A stretch of 64,000 nucleotides of DNA from Serratia sp. FDAARGOS_506 (GTDB lineage Bacteria; Pseudomonadota; Gammaproteobacteria; Enterobacterales; Enterobacteriaceae): the NCBI RefSeq assembly GCF_003812745.1, contig NZ_CP033831.1:3782001-3846000 (forward strand), written 5' to 3'. Positions 1 to 8,989 of this stretch are shown here, piece after piece. A program made the position numbers and the translations under genes. The notes beneath the pieces are model-generated. The model searched no databases, was not told the DNA's origin, and saw only the letters and a program-made list of their open reading frames with translations. Numbering within the stretch: the first letter of the stretch is position 1; the number at the start of each line of letters is the position of its first letter.

Positions 1-276
1 GTGGCCAACAATACGGCGCTGATGAAGGATCTGTTTCCCGAGCGACGCGGGCTTATCTCCGGCATGGTGAACCTGGCGCGTAATCTCGGGGCGATTACCG
101 GCGCTTCGGCGATGGGGGCGTTGTTTTATCTGGCTTCGCAGCGGGTGACGGGCGCGGCCGCCGCTGCGGCTTACGGAATGCAGGTGACTTACGGCGTGGC
201 GGCGCTGTTGGCGCTGGCGGCATTGCTCATCGCCTTCGGCGGCCGCCGACTGATGCTGCGTTACGACGCGCGCTGA
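1..276 (+). CDS. MFS transporter, C-terminal fragment
   Basis: This is the end of a gene that starts outside the window: the frame is open from base 1 and stops with TGA at 274-276. The 91 visible residues include a charged cytoplasmic loop (KDLFPERRG), a small-residue-rich helix (GAITGASAMGALFYL) and a final hydrophobic helix ending in an Arg-rich tail, as in the last two transmembrane segments of drug-efflux-type major facilitator proteins. The first codon is GTG, but nothing shows it to be a start. The gene converges on the next one and overlaps it by 16 bp. The substrate cannot be inferred from this piece. Confidence 0.75.
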   Translation: MANNTALMKDLFPERRGLISGMVNLARNLGAITGASAMGALFYLASQRVTGAAAAAAYGMQVTYGVAALLALAALLIAFGGRRLMLRYDAR

Positions 277-800
277 ACCGCGTAGCGTTCTTGCACGAAA
301 CCGTTGTCCGATTGGGTGACGGCGAGCAGGCGCAGCCGTTGTTCCGGGCCATCGGCGCCGAACAAGGGAATGCCACCGCCCAGCAGCAGCGGCACGCGCG
401 TGATAGTCAGCTCGTCGATCAACCCGGCCTGCAGGAAGCGCTGGACGGTCTGGCCGCCGTCGATATACAGGTGACGGCAGCCTTGGTCGGCCAGCTGCGC
501 CAAGATGGCCGTCGGTTCGCCATGCATCCAGCGAACGAGCCCGGTATCTTGTTGTGCGGGCGGCTGCGTCGACAGCACCACCACCGGCAGTTCGCCATAG
601 GGCCACTCGGGAAAGGCACGGACTTTCTCATAGGTATGGCGCCCCATCACCAGTGCGTCGATATCGGCGATAAACGCCTCATAGCTTAGCCCGTTGAGCA
701 ACGAAACCGCGTACTCGGGCCGCAGCAGCCAGTCGATGTCGCCGTCCGCCCCGGCGATGAAGCCGTCCACGCTGGTGGCGATGTAAACCGAACACTTCAT
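261..800 (-). CDS. Dihydrofolate reductase family protein (RibD C-terminal-like)
   Basis: A 179-residue protein of the RibD_C/DHFR-like fold. The N-terminal strand MKCSVYIATSVDGFIAG followed by DWL is typical of the YyaP/YwjB group, as are the central VMGRHTYEKV segment and the C-terminal LPLLLGGGIPLF-type glycine loop that binds NADPH. The family reduces pterin- or pyrimidine-like substrates, but most single-domain members have no assigned substrate. The ATG overlaps the TGA of the upstream VOC gene by one base (TGATG), so the two are probably cotranscribed and translationally coupled. The family call is secure; the reaction is unknown. Confidence 0.85.
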   Translation of the reverse strand: MKCSVYIATSVDGFIAGADGDIDWLLRPEYAVSLLNGLSYEAFIADIDALVMGRHTYEKVRAFPEWPYGELPVVVLSTQPPAQQDTGLVRWMHGEPTAILAQLADQGCRHLYIDGGQTVQRFLQAGLIDELTITRVPLLLGGGIPLFGADGPEQRLRLLAVTQSDNGFVQERYAVQRAS

Positions 801-1201
801 CAGACGAGATCTCCCCGGTAAACCACATGCACCTTGTTACCGTCGGGATCGCGCAGATAAGCGCCGAAATAGCCTTTGCCGTAATGTGCGCGTTCGCCGG
901 GTTCACCTTCGCTGCTGCCGCCCGCCAGCAGACCGGCGGCGTAGGCGCGCTTGACCTCCAGCTCATCGGCGGCGAGAAAGGCCAGCATGCTGCCGTTGCC
1001 AGCGCTGGCAGGCTGTCTGTCGAAGGGTTGGTAGGCATAGAAACGCGGCAGCGTTTGGCCCGGCATCACCCAGCAGCGGGCGGCGGGACCGCCGTCCGGC
1101 GTTACTTCCCGCCGCTGTAATCCCAGCGGCAAAAGAATGGCGTCGTAGAATGCGGCGGCGGCATCCAGATCGCTGACGCCGACGGTAATATGGCTGAACA
1201 T
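800..1201 (-). CDS. VOC family protein (glyoxalase/bleomycin-resistance fold)
   Basis: A 133-residue single VOC-domain protein. It begins MFSHITVGVSDLDAAAAFYD, with the first metal-ligand-type His at residue 4, and ends with the DPDGNKVHVV segment that usually carries the last ligand. Such proteins are lactoylglutathione-lyase relatives acting in isomerisation, dioxygenation or drug binding, and the sequence does not say which. An AAGGAAG ribosome-binding site lies 6 bases before the ATG. It is the first gene of a two-gene unit with the DHFR-like reductase. The 144 bp upstream, towards the RHH gene, hold no other gene. Confidence 0.85.
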   Translation of the reverse strand: MFSHITVGVSDLDAAAAFYDAILLPLGLQRREVTPDGGPAARCWVMPGQTLPRFYAYQPFDRQPASAGNGSMLAFLAADELEVKRAYAAGLLAGGSSEGEPGERAHYGKGYFGAYLRDPDGNKVHVVYRGDLV

Positions 1202-1345
1202 GGCGCTTCCTTTCCGAAGAGAGAGTATGAACGCTTAGAACAGTAGCAGCGATGCTGCAGAATAGACAGGGCGCAACGGAGGATTCGGATTAGGGACGCG
1301 CGCAAGGCAACGCGCGCTTCACGGGGTTATGGGGCAGGCCGCCGC

Positions 1346-1540
1346 TCAGTTGCTTTCGACGCGCGGATTGGCGTGGGTCGGTTGGCTGGGATAGTCCACC
1401 TGATGCTTGTGCAGGTAATCGCGGATCAGCTGGCGCACTACCTGGGAAGGCGTGACGTCCTGCTGCAGGCACAGTTCTTCCAGGGCTTTTTTCTTGTCCG
1501 GGTCAATCAGCACCGTTAGCCGCGCCGTTTTCTTTTCCAT
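1346..1540 (-). CDS. Small ribbon-helix-helix protein (CopG/Arc-like)
   Basis: A 64-residue protein beginning MEKKTARLTVLIDPDKKKAL. It has a basic beta strand (ARLTVLI), then two helices around KKALEELCLQQDVTPSQVVRQLI, the pattern of RHH DNA-binding proteins, and a short disordered tail. I chose the internal ATG at 1540 because GAGGATCCTG immediately precedes it; the longer reading frame adds a Trp-rich, implausible N-terminus. It lies 80 bp downstream of the spermidine-synthase-like gene on the same strand. No toxin partner is adjacent, so it is more likely a lone regulator than an antitoxin. Its targets are unknown. Confidence 0.75.
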   Translation of the reverse strand: MEKKTARLTVLIDPDKKKALEELCLQQDVTPSQVVRQLIRDYLHKHQVDYPSQPTHANPRVESN

Positions 1541-1620
1541 CAGGATCCTCCAGAGAATGATAACCGAATGATAATACCACGTGGACGAAGCGGCCAGCCA
1601 GAGCGTGCCGCCGCCCACCC

Positions 1621-2409
1621 TCAGCGAAAATGCAGGCGTTCGATTTTGCGTGACAGATAGCCGAGTTCACAGTTGAACAGCTCGCCGCTGCCGGCGGCCA
1701 GGCTGCGCAGCGCGCTCAGCGGCAGCGCCACCTGCGCCGGCGTGGCGTAAATGATCACGTTGCCGCTGGGGGCGATGCAAAACAGCACGGTGCCGAATAT
1801 CCGATGCAGGCTGTGGTACAGCAAGCTGTTTTCGTCTGGCAGGTCGTGGTAATTCAGCACCAGCCAGCCCCCGTCGTTAAGGCGCGCGGCGCAGTTTTCC
1901 AGGAAAGTCTGGGTGCCTTGCTGCGGATCCATGGCAAACGCCGAATAGAGATCGGAAAAGATCAGGTCGTAGCGCGTTTCGGCGGGCGGGCGCACGAAGT
2001 CCATGGCGTCGGCGGTGCGCAGGCTGATGGTGTCGGTGGCCGGCAGTGTAAAATAGCGGCGCGCGACGGCGATCACCGCGGCGCGCAGTTCGACCACGTC
2101 CAGACGCATCGCCGGATCGAGGGCGTGCAGCGCACGCAGCAGGCTGCCGCCGCCTAATCCCAAAATCAACGCCGACGTCGGTGGCTGCCAGGCCACCGCC
2201 ATCAGCATTGCTTTGATGTAGTTGTGGATCGGCTGCGCGGGGTTGCTGAGGCTCATTTTGCTTTGTTCGCAGATGCCGTCAAACCGTAGCGTGCGGTAGT
2301 CCTTGTGATCGGAAACGATGATTTCACCCCAGGCGTCGGTTTCGCGGGCGATCACCTGGCCACGTGGAGAGAAATCGAGGGTTCTGAGCAAGCTGTCAAC
2401 CAGAGACAT
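1621..2409 (-). CDS. Spermidine synthase-like methyltransferase-fold protein
   Basis: A 262-residue Rossmann-fold protein of the spermidine synthase family. The nucleotide-binding motif is LILGLGGGSLLRAL, followed by an acidic strand end (LDVVELRAAV) and the DLIFSDLYSAF segment where aminopropyltransferases carry a catalytic Asp. It lacks the N-terminal tetramerisation hairpin of SpeE and has no speD beside it, so polyamine synthesis is uncertain. Many such stand-alone paralogues are simply annotated as spermidine synthase. It follows the FabZ-like gene on the same strand after 30 bp and may share its transcript. Confidence 0.75.
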   Translation of the reverse strand: MSLVDSLLRTLDFSPRGQVIARETDAWGEIIVSDHKDYRTLRFDGICEQSKMSLSNPAQPIHNYIKAMLMAVAWQPPTSALILGLGGGSLLRALHALDPAMRLDVVELRAAVIAVARRYFTLPATDTISLRTADAMDFVRPPAETRYDLIFSDLYSAFAMDPQQGTQTFLENCAARLNDGGWLVLNYHDLPDENSLLYHSLHRIFGTVLFCIAPSGNVIIYATPAQVALPLSALRSLAAGSGELFNCELGYLSRKIERLHFR

Positions 2410-2439
2410 GATATTCGCAGGGCTCCTTTGGCAAGCGGC

Positions 2440-2895
2440 CTATTTACGGGCGCACATGAAATCGGCAGTGCAAATGCGCCGGCCATCGATGCTGGCACGG
2501 CCGGTAAAACGGGCGATAGCACCGCGACGGCGCACAAAAGCGACCTCCATCAACACCTGGTCGCCGGGGCGGGCGGCGCGATAAAACCGCGCTCGCTGGA
2601 TGGCGGCGAAATAGTAATGCTCACCTTCGTTCAACGCCCCGAGATAGTAATGGGCCAGCAGACCGGTACTTTGCGCCAGGGCCTCCACCAACAGCACGCC
2701 GGGAAAACCGGCGAAGTGCGCGTGGCCGCTCCAGAACGTCGGCTCATTGGCGGTGATGTTCTTGATGGCGCTCAGCCGCCCTTCGGCAATGCAGGTGCCG
2801 GTGGGGAGGACGCGATCGACCAACAGGCAGGGATAGCGATGGGGCAAAATCGCCTGAATATCGTTGAATTGCAGTGGGTTACCATTCAATGGCAT
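2440..2895 (-). CDS. FabZ-like 3-hydroxyacyl-ACP dehydratase (paralogue)
   Basis: A 151-residue hot-dog-fold protein closely resembling FabZ. It has LPHRYPCLLVDRV with the catalytic His, then the NEPTFWSGH..FPGVLLVEALAQ segment with the catalytic Glu on the central helix. FabZ dehydrates 3-hydroxyacyl-ACP in fatty-acid elongation. The housekeeping fabZ normally sits with lpxD and lpxA, and neither is here, so this is a second copy, perhaps for a specialised acyl chain. The SG(H)AHFAG stretch differs from the usual GHFPGKP. It is followed by the spermidine-synthase-like gene. Confidence 0.85.
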   Translation of the reverse strand: MPLNGNPLQFNDIQAILPHRYPCLLVDRVLPTGTCIAEGRLSAIKNITANEPTFWSGHAHFAGFPGVLLVEALAQSTGLLAHYYLGALNEGEHYYFAAIQRARFYRAARPGDQVLMEVAFVRRRGAIARFTGRASIDGRRICTADFMCARK

Positions 2896-3042
2896 GGGGG
2901 CGCGTGATCCTGTCTGCGGCGAAACCGGTGCGGTGGCCGGCGTTCAGTCCATAGTGAGTATAATAGCATTATAATAAAATTATCATCAGATGTGCCAGAT
3001 GAAAGACATGACGGCGGAGAAACCGGTGAAGAACGAGGGAAG

Positions 3043-3065
3043 CACCCGATCGCGGCGATCGGGTG
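3043..3065 (-). terminator. Hairpin downstream of yqhA
   Basis: A perfect 10-bp inverted repeat, CACCCGATCG and CGATCGGGTG with a 3-base loop, begins 12 bases past the yqhA stop. It lacks a clear U tract on the minus strand, so it is either a weak intrinsic terminator or an mRNA 3'-end stabiliser. Confidence 0.55.
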
Positions 3066-3076
3066 TGCAGCGGGCT

Positions 3077-3580
<504 letters not shown>

Positions 3581-3756
3581 TTATTAAATACGTGGCTAAA
3601 AGAGCGCTCAGTATAACGCAGGAGACCCGGGCGAAATCAACCGCTTGCCAGTGGGTTGGAGAAATTGGCGCACGTTGGTTGCCCTGTTGCCAATCTCGCG
3701 GGTGTTGATGGCGGCCAGCCAGGCGTAAAGCTGAAGCCGCGCTTACCGGCAGATTT

Positions 3757-4050
3757 TCAGTGCCTGGCTTTTTTACCGTCGCTGTGGCCGAGAGAACGCT
3801 CGGGGAAGCTGTGATCGCGCAGCCGCTGCTTCAGCTGCGCCGCATCGGGGAAGCCGCCGTCAATTTTGCGATCCCAAATCATCACGCCATCGACGCTGAT
3901 TTGATAGACTCCGCCGGTGCCCGGCATCAGCGTGACGGAGGCGAGATCGTCGCCAAAGGTATTGAGCAGCTCTTGCGCCATCCAGCCGGCGCGCAGCAGC
4001 CAGTTGCATTGTGAACAGTAGTGGATCGTAACGGCGGGGGCATTTTTCAT
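3757..4050 (-). CDS. SelT/SelW/SelH (Rdx) family thioredoxin-like protein
   Basis: A 97-residue protein with the Rdx-family core: an N-terminal strand ending in a CxxC redox motif (HYCSQCNWLLRA), then the LMPGTGGVYQISVDG and IWDRKIDGGFP signatures. In selenoprotein W relatives the second position is Sec; here both are Cys. A redox role is likely but no substrate is known. I chose the ATG at 4050, which gives the usual MK..P..IHYC N-terminus, although no strong ribosome-binding site precedes it. A TTG at 4083 would add 11 residues. It lies downstream of the SQR gene on the same strand. Confidence 0.8.
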   Translation of the reverse strand: MKNAPAVTIHYCSQCNWLLRAGWMAQELLNTFGDDLASVTLMPGTGGVYQISVDGVMIWDRKIDGGFPDAAQLKQRLRDHSFPERSLGHSDGKKARH

Positions 4051-4173
4051 CGATGATCGACCGGTAGTGGTAACGGCTCGCAATCAGCCTGATGGACCTG
4101 CAAGCGATGGTGGCTGTGTCTCGCCCAATAGTCAAGCGCCTGCTGAGGCGAGTACGACAAGAGGGAGTGTACG

Positions 4174-5412
4174 TCACGGACGCTTGCTTCCGGCAAACCA
4201 TTCAACCCCACGCAGCATGCCCGCCCAATAAAACCGGGGTAAAAACCAGGCTTTCAGCCACCAGGCCATGTGGCTGGGCTGGGTTGCGTCGAGCAGTGGA
4301 AACGTGGGCAGCAATTTACCGTCATAGCCAAACTCCGCCAGCACAACCTTGCCTTTCTCAACCGTCAATGGACAGGAACCGTAACCATCATAGTGGGCGG
4401 CGAGAGGGGTACCATGAATCAGCGCCGCGATGTTTTCCGCCGCCACCACCACTTGCTTTCGGGCTGCTGCCAAGGTTTTGGCATTTGGCGTTGAGCAACA
4501 GTCGCCTACTGCAAAAATATCCGGCCAATGTTTATGCTGCAGCGTTAATTTATCCACATCGCACCAGCCGGAGCCATCAGCGAGTCCGCTTTGCGAAATA
4601 AACGCGGGGGCCGACTGGGGAGGCACTACGTGGAGCATATCGAAGGGCAGGGTTAATTCGCGTTTTCCTTCTTCATTTGTCTCCATGGCAAATGTTGCTT
4701 GCCGATTCTTGCCGTTAACACGGATTAAATTATGATTGAAATTGACCTGCGCACGGTATTTTTCCAAATACTCGGTTAGCGGAGGGACAAATTGCGGAAT
4801 GCCGAAAACTGCCGCGCCCGCAAGGCAGAAATTGACGTTAATATTATTCAGGATGCCTTGGCGGCGCCAGTGGTCGCATGACAGATACAAGGCTTTTTGC
4901 GGTGCCCCGGCGCACTTGATGGGTAATGTCGGTTGAGAGAAAATAGCCTGGCCGCCTTTCATTTCGCGGACCAGTTTCCAGGTATACTCGGCAAGGTCAA
5001 AACGATAATTAGAGGTGACGCCGTTTAATCCAAGGGTTTCTTCAAGGCCCTCTATTTTGTCCCAGCGTAAAACGAGGCCGCACGCAACAATAAGAAAGTC
5101 ATAGTTTATTATCTGCCCTTGGCGGGTCTCGATGTATTTTTGACGGGGTTCAACCCTGACAACGCTATCCTGTACCCATACGGTTCCTGTGGGCAAGACT
5201 GCGCGCATGGAACGCCGTGTTTTATTGATATCAAAGAGCCCTCCGCCCACCAGGGTCCATGCCGGTTGATAATAATGACAGTCACTAGGCTCAACTATCG
5301 TTATTTCGATGTTTTTAACTCGCTTCCTTATGCTTGCCGCGATACCTATTCCGGATGAACCGCCGCCAATTACAACGACGCTTTTTTTGGGATTTATTTT
5401 TTCTGGTTTCAT
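4174..5412 (-). CDS. Sulfide:quinone oxidoreductase (SQOR-like)
   Basis: A 412-residue FAD flavoprotein. The N-terminal dinucleotide motif is VVVIGGGSSGIGIA. Two redox cysteines stand in the contexts IKCAGAPQKALYL and GYGSCPLTVE, matching the Cys pair of mitochondrial-type sulfide:quinone oxidoreductase, and the FAD-binding FAVGDC segment follows. The C-terminal Trp/Phe-rich helices (AWWLKAWFLPRFYWAG) suit a monotopic inner-membrane enzyme that passes electrons to quinone while forming a persulfide. The start has a strong GGAGG six bases upstream. It is divergent from the exporter and persulfide dioxygenase genes, making a coherent sulfide detoxification unit. Confidence 0.9.
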   Translation of the reverse strand: MKPEKINPKKSVVVIGGGSSGIGIAASIRKRVKNIEITIVEPSDCHYYQPAWTLVGGGLFDINKTRRSMRAVLPTGTVWVQDSVVRVEPRQKYIETRQGQIINYDFLIVACGLVLRWDKIEGLEETLGLNGVTSNYRFDLAEYTWKLVREMKGGQAIFSQPTLPIKCAGAPQKALYLSCDHWRRQGILNNINVNFCLAGAAVFGIPQFVPPLTEYLEKYRAQVNFNHNLIRVNGKNRQATFAMETNEEGKRELTLPFDMLHVVPPQSAPAFISQSGLADGSGWCDVDKLTLQHKHWPDIFAVGDCCSTPNAKTLAAARKQVVVAAENIAALIHGTPLAAHYDGYGSCPLTVEKGKVVLAEFGYDGKLLPTFPLLDATQPSHMAWWLKAWFLPRFYWAGMLRGVEWFAGSKRP

Positions 5413-5603
5413 GCAGGCCTCCTTTCATAAGAAAGTAGGGGGTCGCTGCCCAGATTAAAAGGAAATTCATAGAACTTGTGGTTATATAAAAAATCTCATA
5501 TTCCATTTTGCTATATGTAATAACAAATCGAAATAAGTTATTTGACATTGTCGGTTAACTGATCGTTAATAAATGGCATGAGCATCATTAAGGGATTAGC
5601 GCA

Positions 5604-6389
5604 TTGGATTTTTTCCATTTCAGTTTTTATATCGTGATGCTGTTAGTGGTCACAGGGGGAATTGTGGGATTCCTCTTGGCCCTGACCGGCGGCGGAGGCT
5701 CAATCGTCTGCGTGCCATTATTGCTGTATATGGTAAAAGTGCCGGATACGCATTTGATTATAGGAACCAGCGCCATGTCGGTGGCCATTAACGCGCTGAT
5801 CAACCTGGCCGCACACGCCTCCAAAGGCAACGTCAGGTGGCAGACCGGGCTTGTCGTTTCGCTGGTCGCCGTCATGGGCGCTCTGGCGGGTTCTCAGATG
5901 GGAAAAATCACGGACGGACACTATTTAACCCTGCCTTTCTCCCTGTTGATGCTGGTTGTCGCCGGGTTGACGCTGAAAAGAAATCACCCTGCCGGTAACC
6001 CCTTATCGTCCTCCCATTCTGTTGTTCATCCCGCCATCGTTTGGCCCAGCGTCCTGGCCCTGGGCGGGTTGGCGGGCTTTCTGGGCATTGGCGGCGGATT
6101 TTTGGTTGTGCCGGCGCTGGTTTGGTTTTTCCGCTTCTCGATGGTTGAAGCGGTGGCAACCTCACTGGTGGTGGTGTCTGCCATGGGGCTATCGACCAGC
6201 GCCAGCTATGCCATGTCCGGAAAGGTATCGATCGCCATTACGTGCTGGCTCATCCTCGGCGGCGTTCTGGGGGGCGTGGTGGGGGTGGCGCTCGCCGAGC
6301 GCCTGAAGAAACGCGAAGACATTATCAATGTGCTCTATGCCGCCATGCTCTTGGCGCTGGCCCTGTATATGTTATTTAAAAGCCTATGA
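5604..6389 (+). CDS. TauE/SafE family sulfite/sulfonate exporter
   Basis: A 261-residue membrane protein with about eight hydrophobic helices arranged as two repeats, each beginning with a Gly-rich motif (GFLLALTGGGGSIVCVPLL and GFLGIGGGFLVVPAL). This is the diagnostic pattern of the TauE/SafE (DUF81) family, which exports sulfite or sulfur-containing anions. The start is TTG at 5604, preceded by AAGGGA at a suitable distance; no ATG fits better. It ends 17 bp before the persulfide dioxygenase gene. In this context it would expel the sulfite produced from persulfide oxidation. Confidence 0.88.
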   Translation: MDFFHFSFYIVMLLVVTGGIVGFLLALTGGGGSIVCVPLLLYMVKVPDTHLIIGTSAMSVAINALINLAAHASKGNVRWQTGLVVSLVAVMGALAGSQMGKITDGHYLTLPFSLLMLVVAGLTLKRNHPAGNPLSSSHSVVHPAIVWPSVLALGGLAGFLGIGGGFLVVPALVWFFRFSMVEAVATSLVVVSAMGLSTSASYAMSGKVSIAITCWLILGGVLGGVVGVALAERLKKREDIINVLYAAMLLALALYMLFKSL

Positions 6390-6406
6390 AACGGAAGGAA
6401 AAAAAC

Positions 6407-7696
6407 ATGCGCATTCGCACTTACCACCCTCAGCTCTCCTTTTCGGGCGCGCCTGAAGCGAGTGATTTCAAGGCGCTGTCGCAACAGGGCTACCGCCTTA
6501 TCGTCAACAATCGGCCGGACGAGGAGCCGGGGGCGTATCTTGACCATCGGCAAGAGAAAGCGTTGGCTGAACAAGAGAGGATGCGCTACGTCTATCTCCC
6601 TTATACGTTCGATACGCTCACCTGGGAGACCGTTTACACCTTCCAGTTTCTGCTGCGGCAAGGCAAGAAAACCTTGGCGCACTGCAGAAGCGGGGCTCGA
6701 TCTGCCTGCCTTTCCCTGCTGTATGCGCTGCGCGAAGGCCAGATAGATGAAGCGCAGTTTCGCCGCCAATGCGACGAATACGGCGCGGACGCCGATAAGG
6801 CGCTCAGCTGGTATGGCAAGCATCGGTCCGTGCAGGCCACGGCGGAAGTTCACGCGTTTTATGAGCCGGAAAGTGGCAGCCTGCAGTATGTTGTCGCCGA
6901 TCCCGAGGCGCGCCGCTGTGCGATTATCGATCCGGTGCTGGATTTTGACCGCCGATCGGGCACGGTCTCGCATCAACAGGCCAACGAGATTCTGAATTTT
7001 GTCCACCAACGAGGGTGGGGAGTGGCCTGGGTGCTGGATACGCATCCGCACGCCGATCATTTTTCAGCCACTGCCTGGCTGGCGGAGAAAACCGGTGCCT
7101 TCACCGGCATCGGCGAGAAAATTACCGCCGTTCAGGGGCTGTGGGAAGAGATCTATAATTTAAAAGATCTGCCTGCAGCCAATACCGTCTGGGATGTGCT
7201 GTTTGCGGACGGGGACGTCTTTTTTATCGGCAACCTGCGCGCTGAAGTCTTGCTGTCTCCAGGACACACCCTGGCTTCCGTCACTTACTATATTGCGGAT
7301 GCGGCGTTTATTCACGATACGTTCTTCATGCCGGACAGCGGCACTGCAAGGGCCGATTTTCCTGGCGGCAATGCGGAAGCCTTGTGGGAGTCATTGCAGC
7401 GGATCCTGAGCCTGCCGGCGGATACCCGCCTGTTCACCGGCCATGATTACCGTCCGGCGGGGCGAGAGGCCCGTTGGGAAAGCACCGTGAGAGAGCAGCG
7501 CGAGAACAACCCCTGGGTAGTCAACATGGATAAATCCCGATTCGTTGCGCAAAGAAAGCAGCGGGATGCCAAGCTGCCGCATCCGGAACTTATGTTGATG
7601 GCGCTGCAGGTCAATATTCGCGGCGGCGTTCTGCCGGACTGTGAAGACGATGGGCAACACTATCTCAAAATACCCGTGAATCGATTTAAGGGGTGA
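6407..7696 (+). CDS. blh: Fused sulfurtransferase-persulfide dioxygenase (Blh/ETHE1-like)
   Basis: A 429-residue two-domain protein. Residues about 1-105 form a DUF442/tyrosine-phosphatase-like domain with an HCRSGARSA active-site loop that acts as a sulfurtransferase in Blh proteins. Residues about 145-400 form a metallo-beta-lactamase fold with the HPHADH metal motif, the LLSPGHTLASVTYYI strand and FTGHDY, like ETHE1 persulfide dioxygenase, which converts glutathione persulfide to sulfite. I took the ATG at 6407, which follows GGAAGG with good spacing, rather than the ATG at 6386 that overlaps the exporter stop. The partners are SQR and the TauE exporter; no BigR regulator is adjacent. Confidence 0.9.
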   Translation: MRIRTYHPQLSFSGAPEASDFKALSQQGYRLIVNNRPDEEPGAYLDHRQEKALAEQERMRYVYLPYTFDTLTWETVYTFQFLLRQGKKTLAHCRSGARSACLSLLYALREGQIDEAQFRRQCDEYGADADKALSWYGKHRSVQATAEVHAFYEPESGSLQYVVADPEARRCAIIDPVLDFDRRSGTVSHQQANEILNFVHQRGWGVAWVLDTHPHADHFSATAWLAEKTGAFTGIGEKITAVQGLWEEIYNLKDLPAANTVWDVLFADGDVFFIGNLRAEVLLSPGHTLASVTYYIADAAFIHDTFFMPDSGTARADFPGGNAEALWESLQRILSLPADTRLFTGHDYRPAGREARWESTVREQRENNPWVVNMDKSRFVAQRKQRDAKLPHPELMLMALQVNIRGGVLPDCEDDGQHYLKIPVNRFKG

Positions 7697-7905
7697 ATCA
7701 AGCCATAGATACGCGATCGTTGCCCGCCGCTGGGCGGCTGTCAATCCGAATGAGATCGCGCCGTCTGTTAATTGTTTTTTATGAAATAATCATGCTGATT
7801 CATATTTAATTATTTGTTTTTACACAAAACATGCGGCGCTTGCCCTCACCGAATACAGTCACTACATTAACAACTGTACTTCCCATTTCTGCTAAGGAAA
7901 ACACC

Positions 7906-8922
7906 ATGAAAGCTGCCGTAGTGACGAAAAACCATACTGTAGACATTCAGGATAAAGTGCTGCGCCCGCTGAAGCACGGCGAGGCGGCGTTGAAAATGGA
8001 GTGTTGCGGGGTATGCCACACCGATTTGCACGTGAAAAACGGTGATTTCGGCGAGGTGCCGGGCATTACGTTGGGGCATGAGGGCATCGGCGTGGTCTCC
8101 GCCGTCGGTGAGGGCGTCACCTCGTTAAAAGTGGGTGACCGCGCCAGCGTCGCCTGGTTTTACCAGGGTTGCGGCCATTGCGAATACTGCGTCAGCGGCA
8201 ACGAAACCCTGTGCCGCTCAGTGAAAAACGCCGGTTACAGCGTCGACGGTGGCATGGCGGAAGAGTGCATCGTGGTGGCGGACTACGCGGTAAAAGTGCC
8301 GGACGGGCTCGATTCTTTCGCCGCGAGCAGTATCACCTGCGCCGGCGTCACCACCTACAAGGCGGTGAAGATTTCCGATATCAAACCGGGGCAGTGGATC
8401 GCCATCTATGGCCTGGGCGGTCTGGGCAACCTGGCGTTGCAGTATGCCAAGAACGTGTTTAACGCCAAAGTGATCGCCATCGATGTCAACGACGGCCAGC
8501 TGGAGTTCGCCAAACAGATCGGTGCCGATCTGACCATCAACTCCAAAACGCAAAATGCGGAAGAGATCATTCAGCAGCAAACCGGCGGCGCTCACGCGGC
8601 GGTGGTGACGGCGGTGGCGAAAGCGGCCTTCAACTCGGCGGTGAATGCGGTGCGCGCCGGCGGTAAAGTGGTGGCCGTGGGGCTGCCGCCGGAGAGTATG
8701 GATCTGAGCATTCCGCGCCTGGTGCTCGACGGTATACAGGTGGTGGGCTCGCTGGTGGGCACGCGTGAAGATCTGAAAGAGGCGTTCCAGTTCGCCGCCG
8801 AAGGAAAAGTGACGCCTAAAGTGACAAAACGGCCGCTGGGCGATATCAACGCCATCTTCGACGAAATGAAGGCGGGCACCATTCGCGGTCGCATGGTGAT
8901 CGATCTCGGTATGGCGAAATAA
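7906..8922 (+). CDS. adhP: Zinc-dependent alcohol dehydrogenase AdhP
   Basis: A 338-residue medium-chain dehydrogenase. The catalytic-zinc Cys lies in CGVCHTDLH near residue 40, with GHEGIGVV supplying the His-Glu pair. The structural-zinc cysteines are in [16 protein letters not shown], and the NAD-binding motif is [11 protein letters not shown]. This is the ethanol-preferring AdhP type. The start is the ATG at 7906, preceded by AAGGA; the longer frame from 7831 has no family similarity. It faces the aldehyde dehydrogenase gene with a shared terminator between them, so alcohol to aldehyde to acid is covered by two convergent units. Confidence 0.93.
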   Translation: MKAAVVTKNHTVDIQDKVLRPLKHGEAALKMECCGVCHTDLHVKNGDFGEVPGITLGHEGIGVVSAVGEGVTSLKVGDRASVAWFYQGCGHCEYCVSGNETLCRSVKNAGYSVDGGMAEECIVVADYAVKVPDGLDSFAASSITCAGVTTYKAVKISDIKPGQWIAIYGLGGLGNLALQYAKNVFNAKVIAIDVNDGQLEFAKQIGADLTINSKTQNAEEIIQQQTGGAHAAVVTAVAKAAFNSAVNAVRAGGKVVAVGLPPESMDLSIPRLVLDGIQVVGSLVGTREDLKEAFQFAAEGKVTPKVTKRPLGDINAIFDEMKAGTIRGRMVIDLGMAK

Positions 8923-8946
8923 ATCACGCCATCAACCATGCCAAAT

Positions 8947-8974
8947 AAGAAGGCCACCTGCGGGTGGCCTTCTT
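8947..8974. terminator. Bidirectional terminator between adhP and the aldehyde dehydrogenase gene
   Basis: A perfect 12-bp inverted repeat (AAGAAGGCCACC and its complement) with a 4-base loop and TTCTTGTTGTT on the plus side. It lies 24 bp past the adhP stop and 15 bp from the stop of the convergent aldehyde dehydrogenase gene, and the A-rich left arm lets it work on both strands. Confidence 0.9.
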
Positions 8975-8989
8975 GTTGTTACGCCCGAC

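Noticed and set aside
1346-1540. RHH protein as an antitoxin of a toxin-antitoxin pair
   Set aside because: No small toxin-like gene is adjacent on either side.
1538-1582. TGATAACCGAATGATAAT upstream of the RHH gene as a Fur box
   Set aside because: It is a direct, not inverted, arrangement of TGATAA and lacks the 19-bp Fur symmetry; there are no iron genes nearby.
5481-5524. GTTAT...ATAAC arms around the AT-rich gap between SQR and the exporter as a BigR-type operator
   Set aside because: The arms are only 5 bp and 34 bp apart, and the interior is not symmetrical; AT-rich DNA gives such matches easily.
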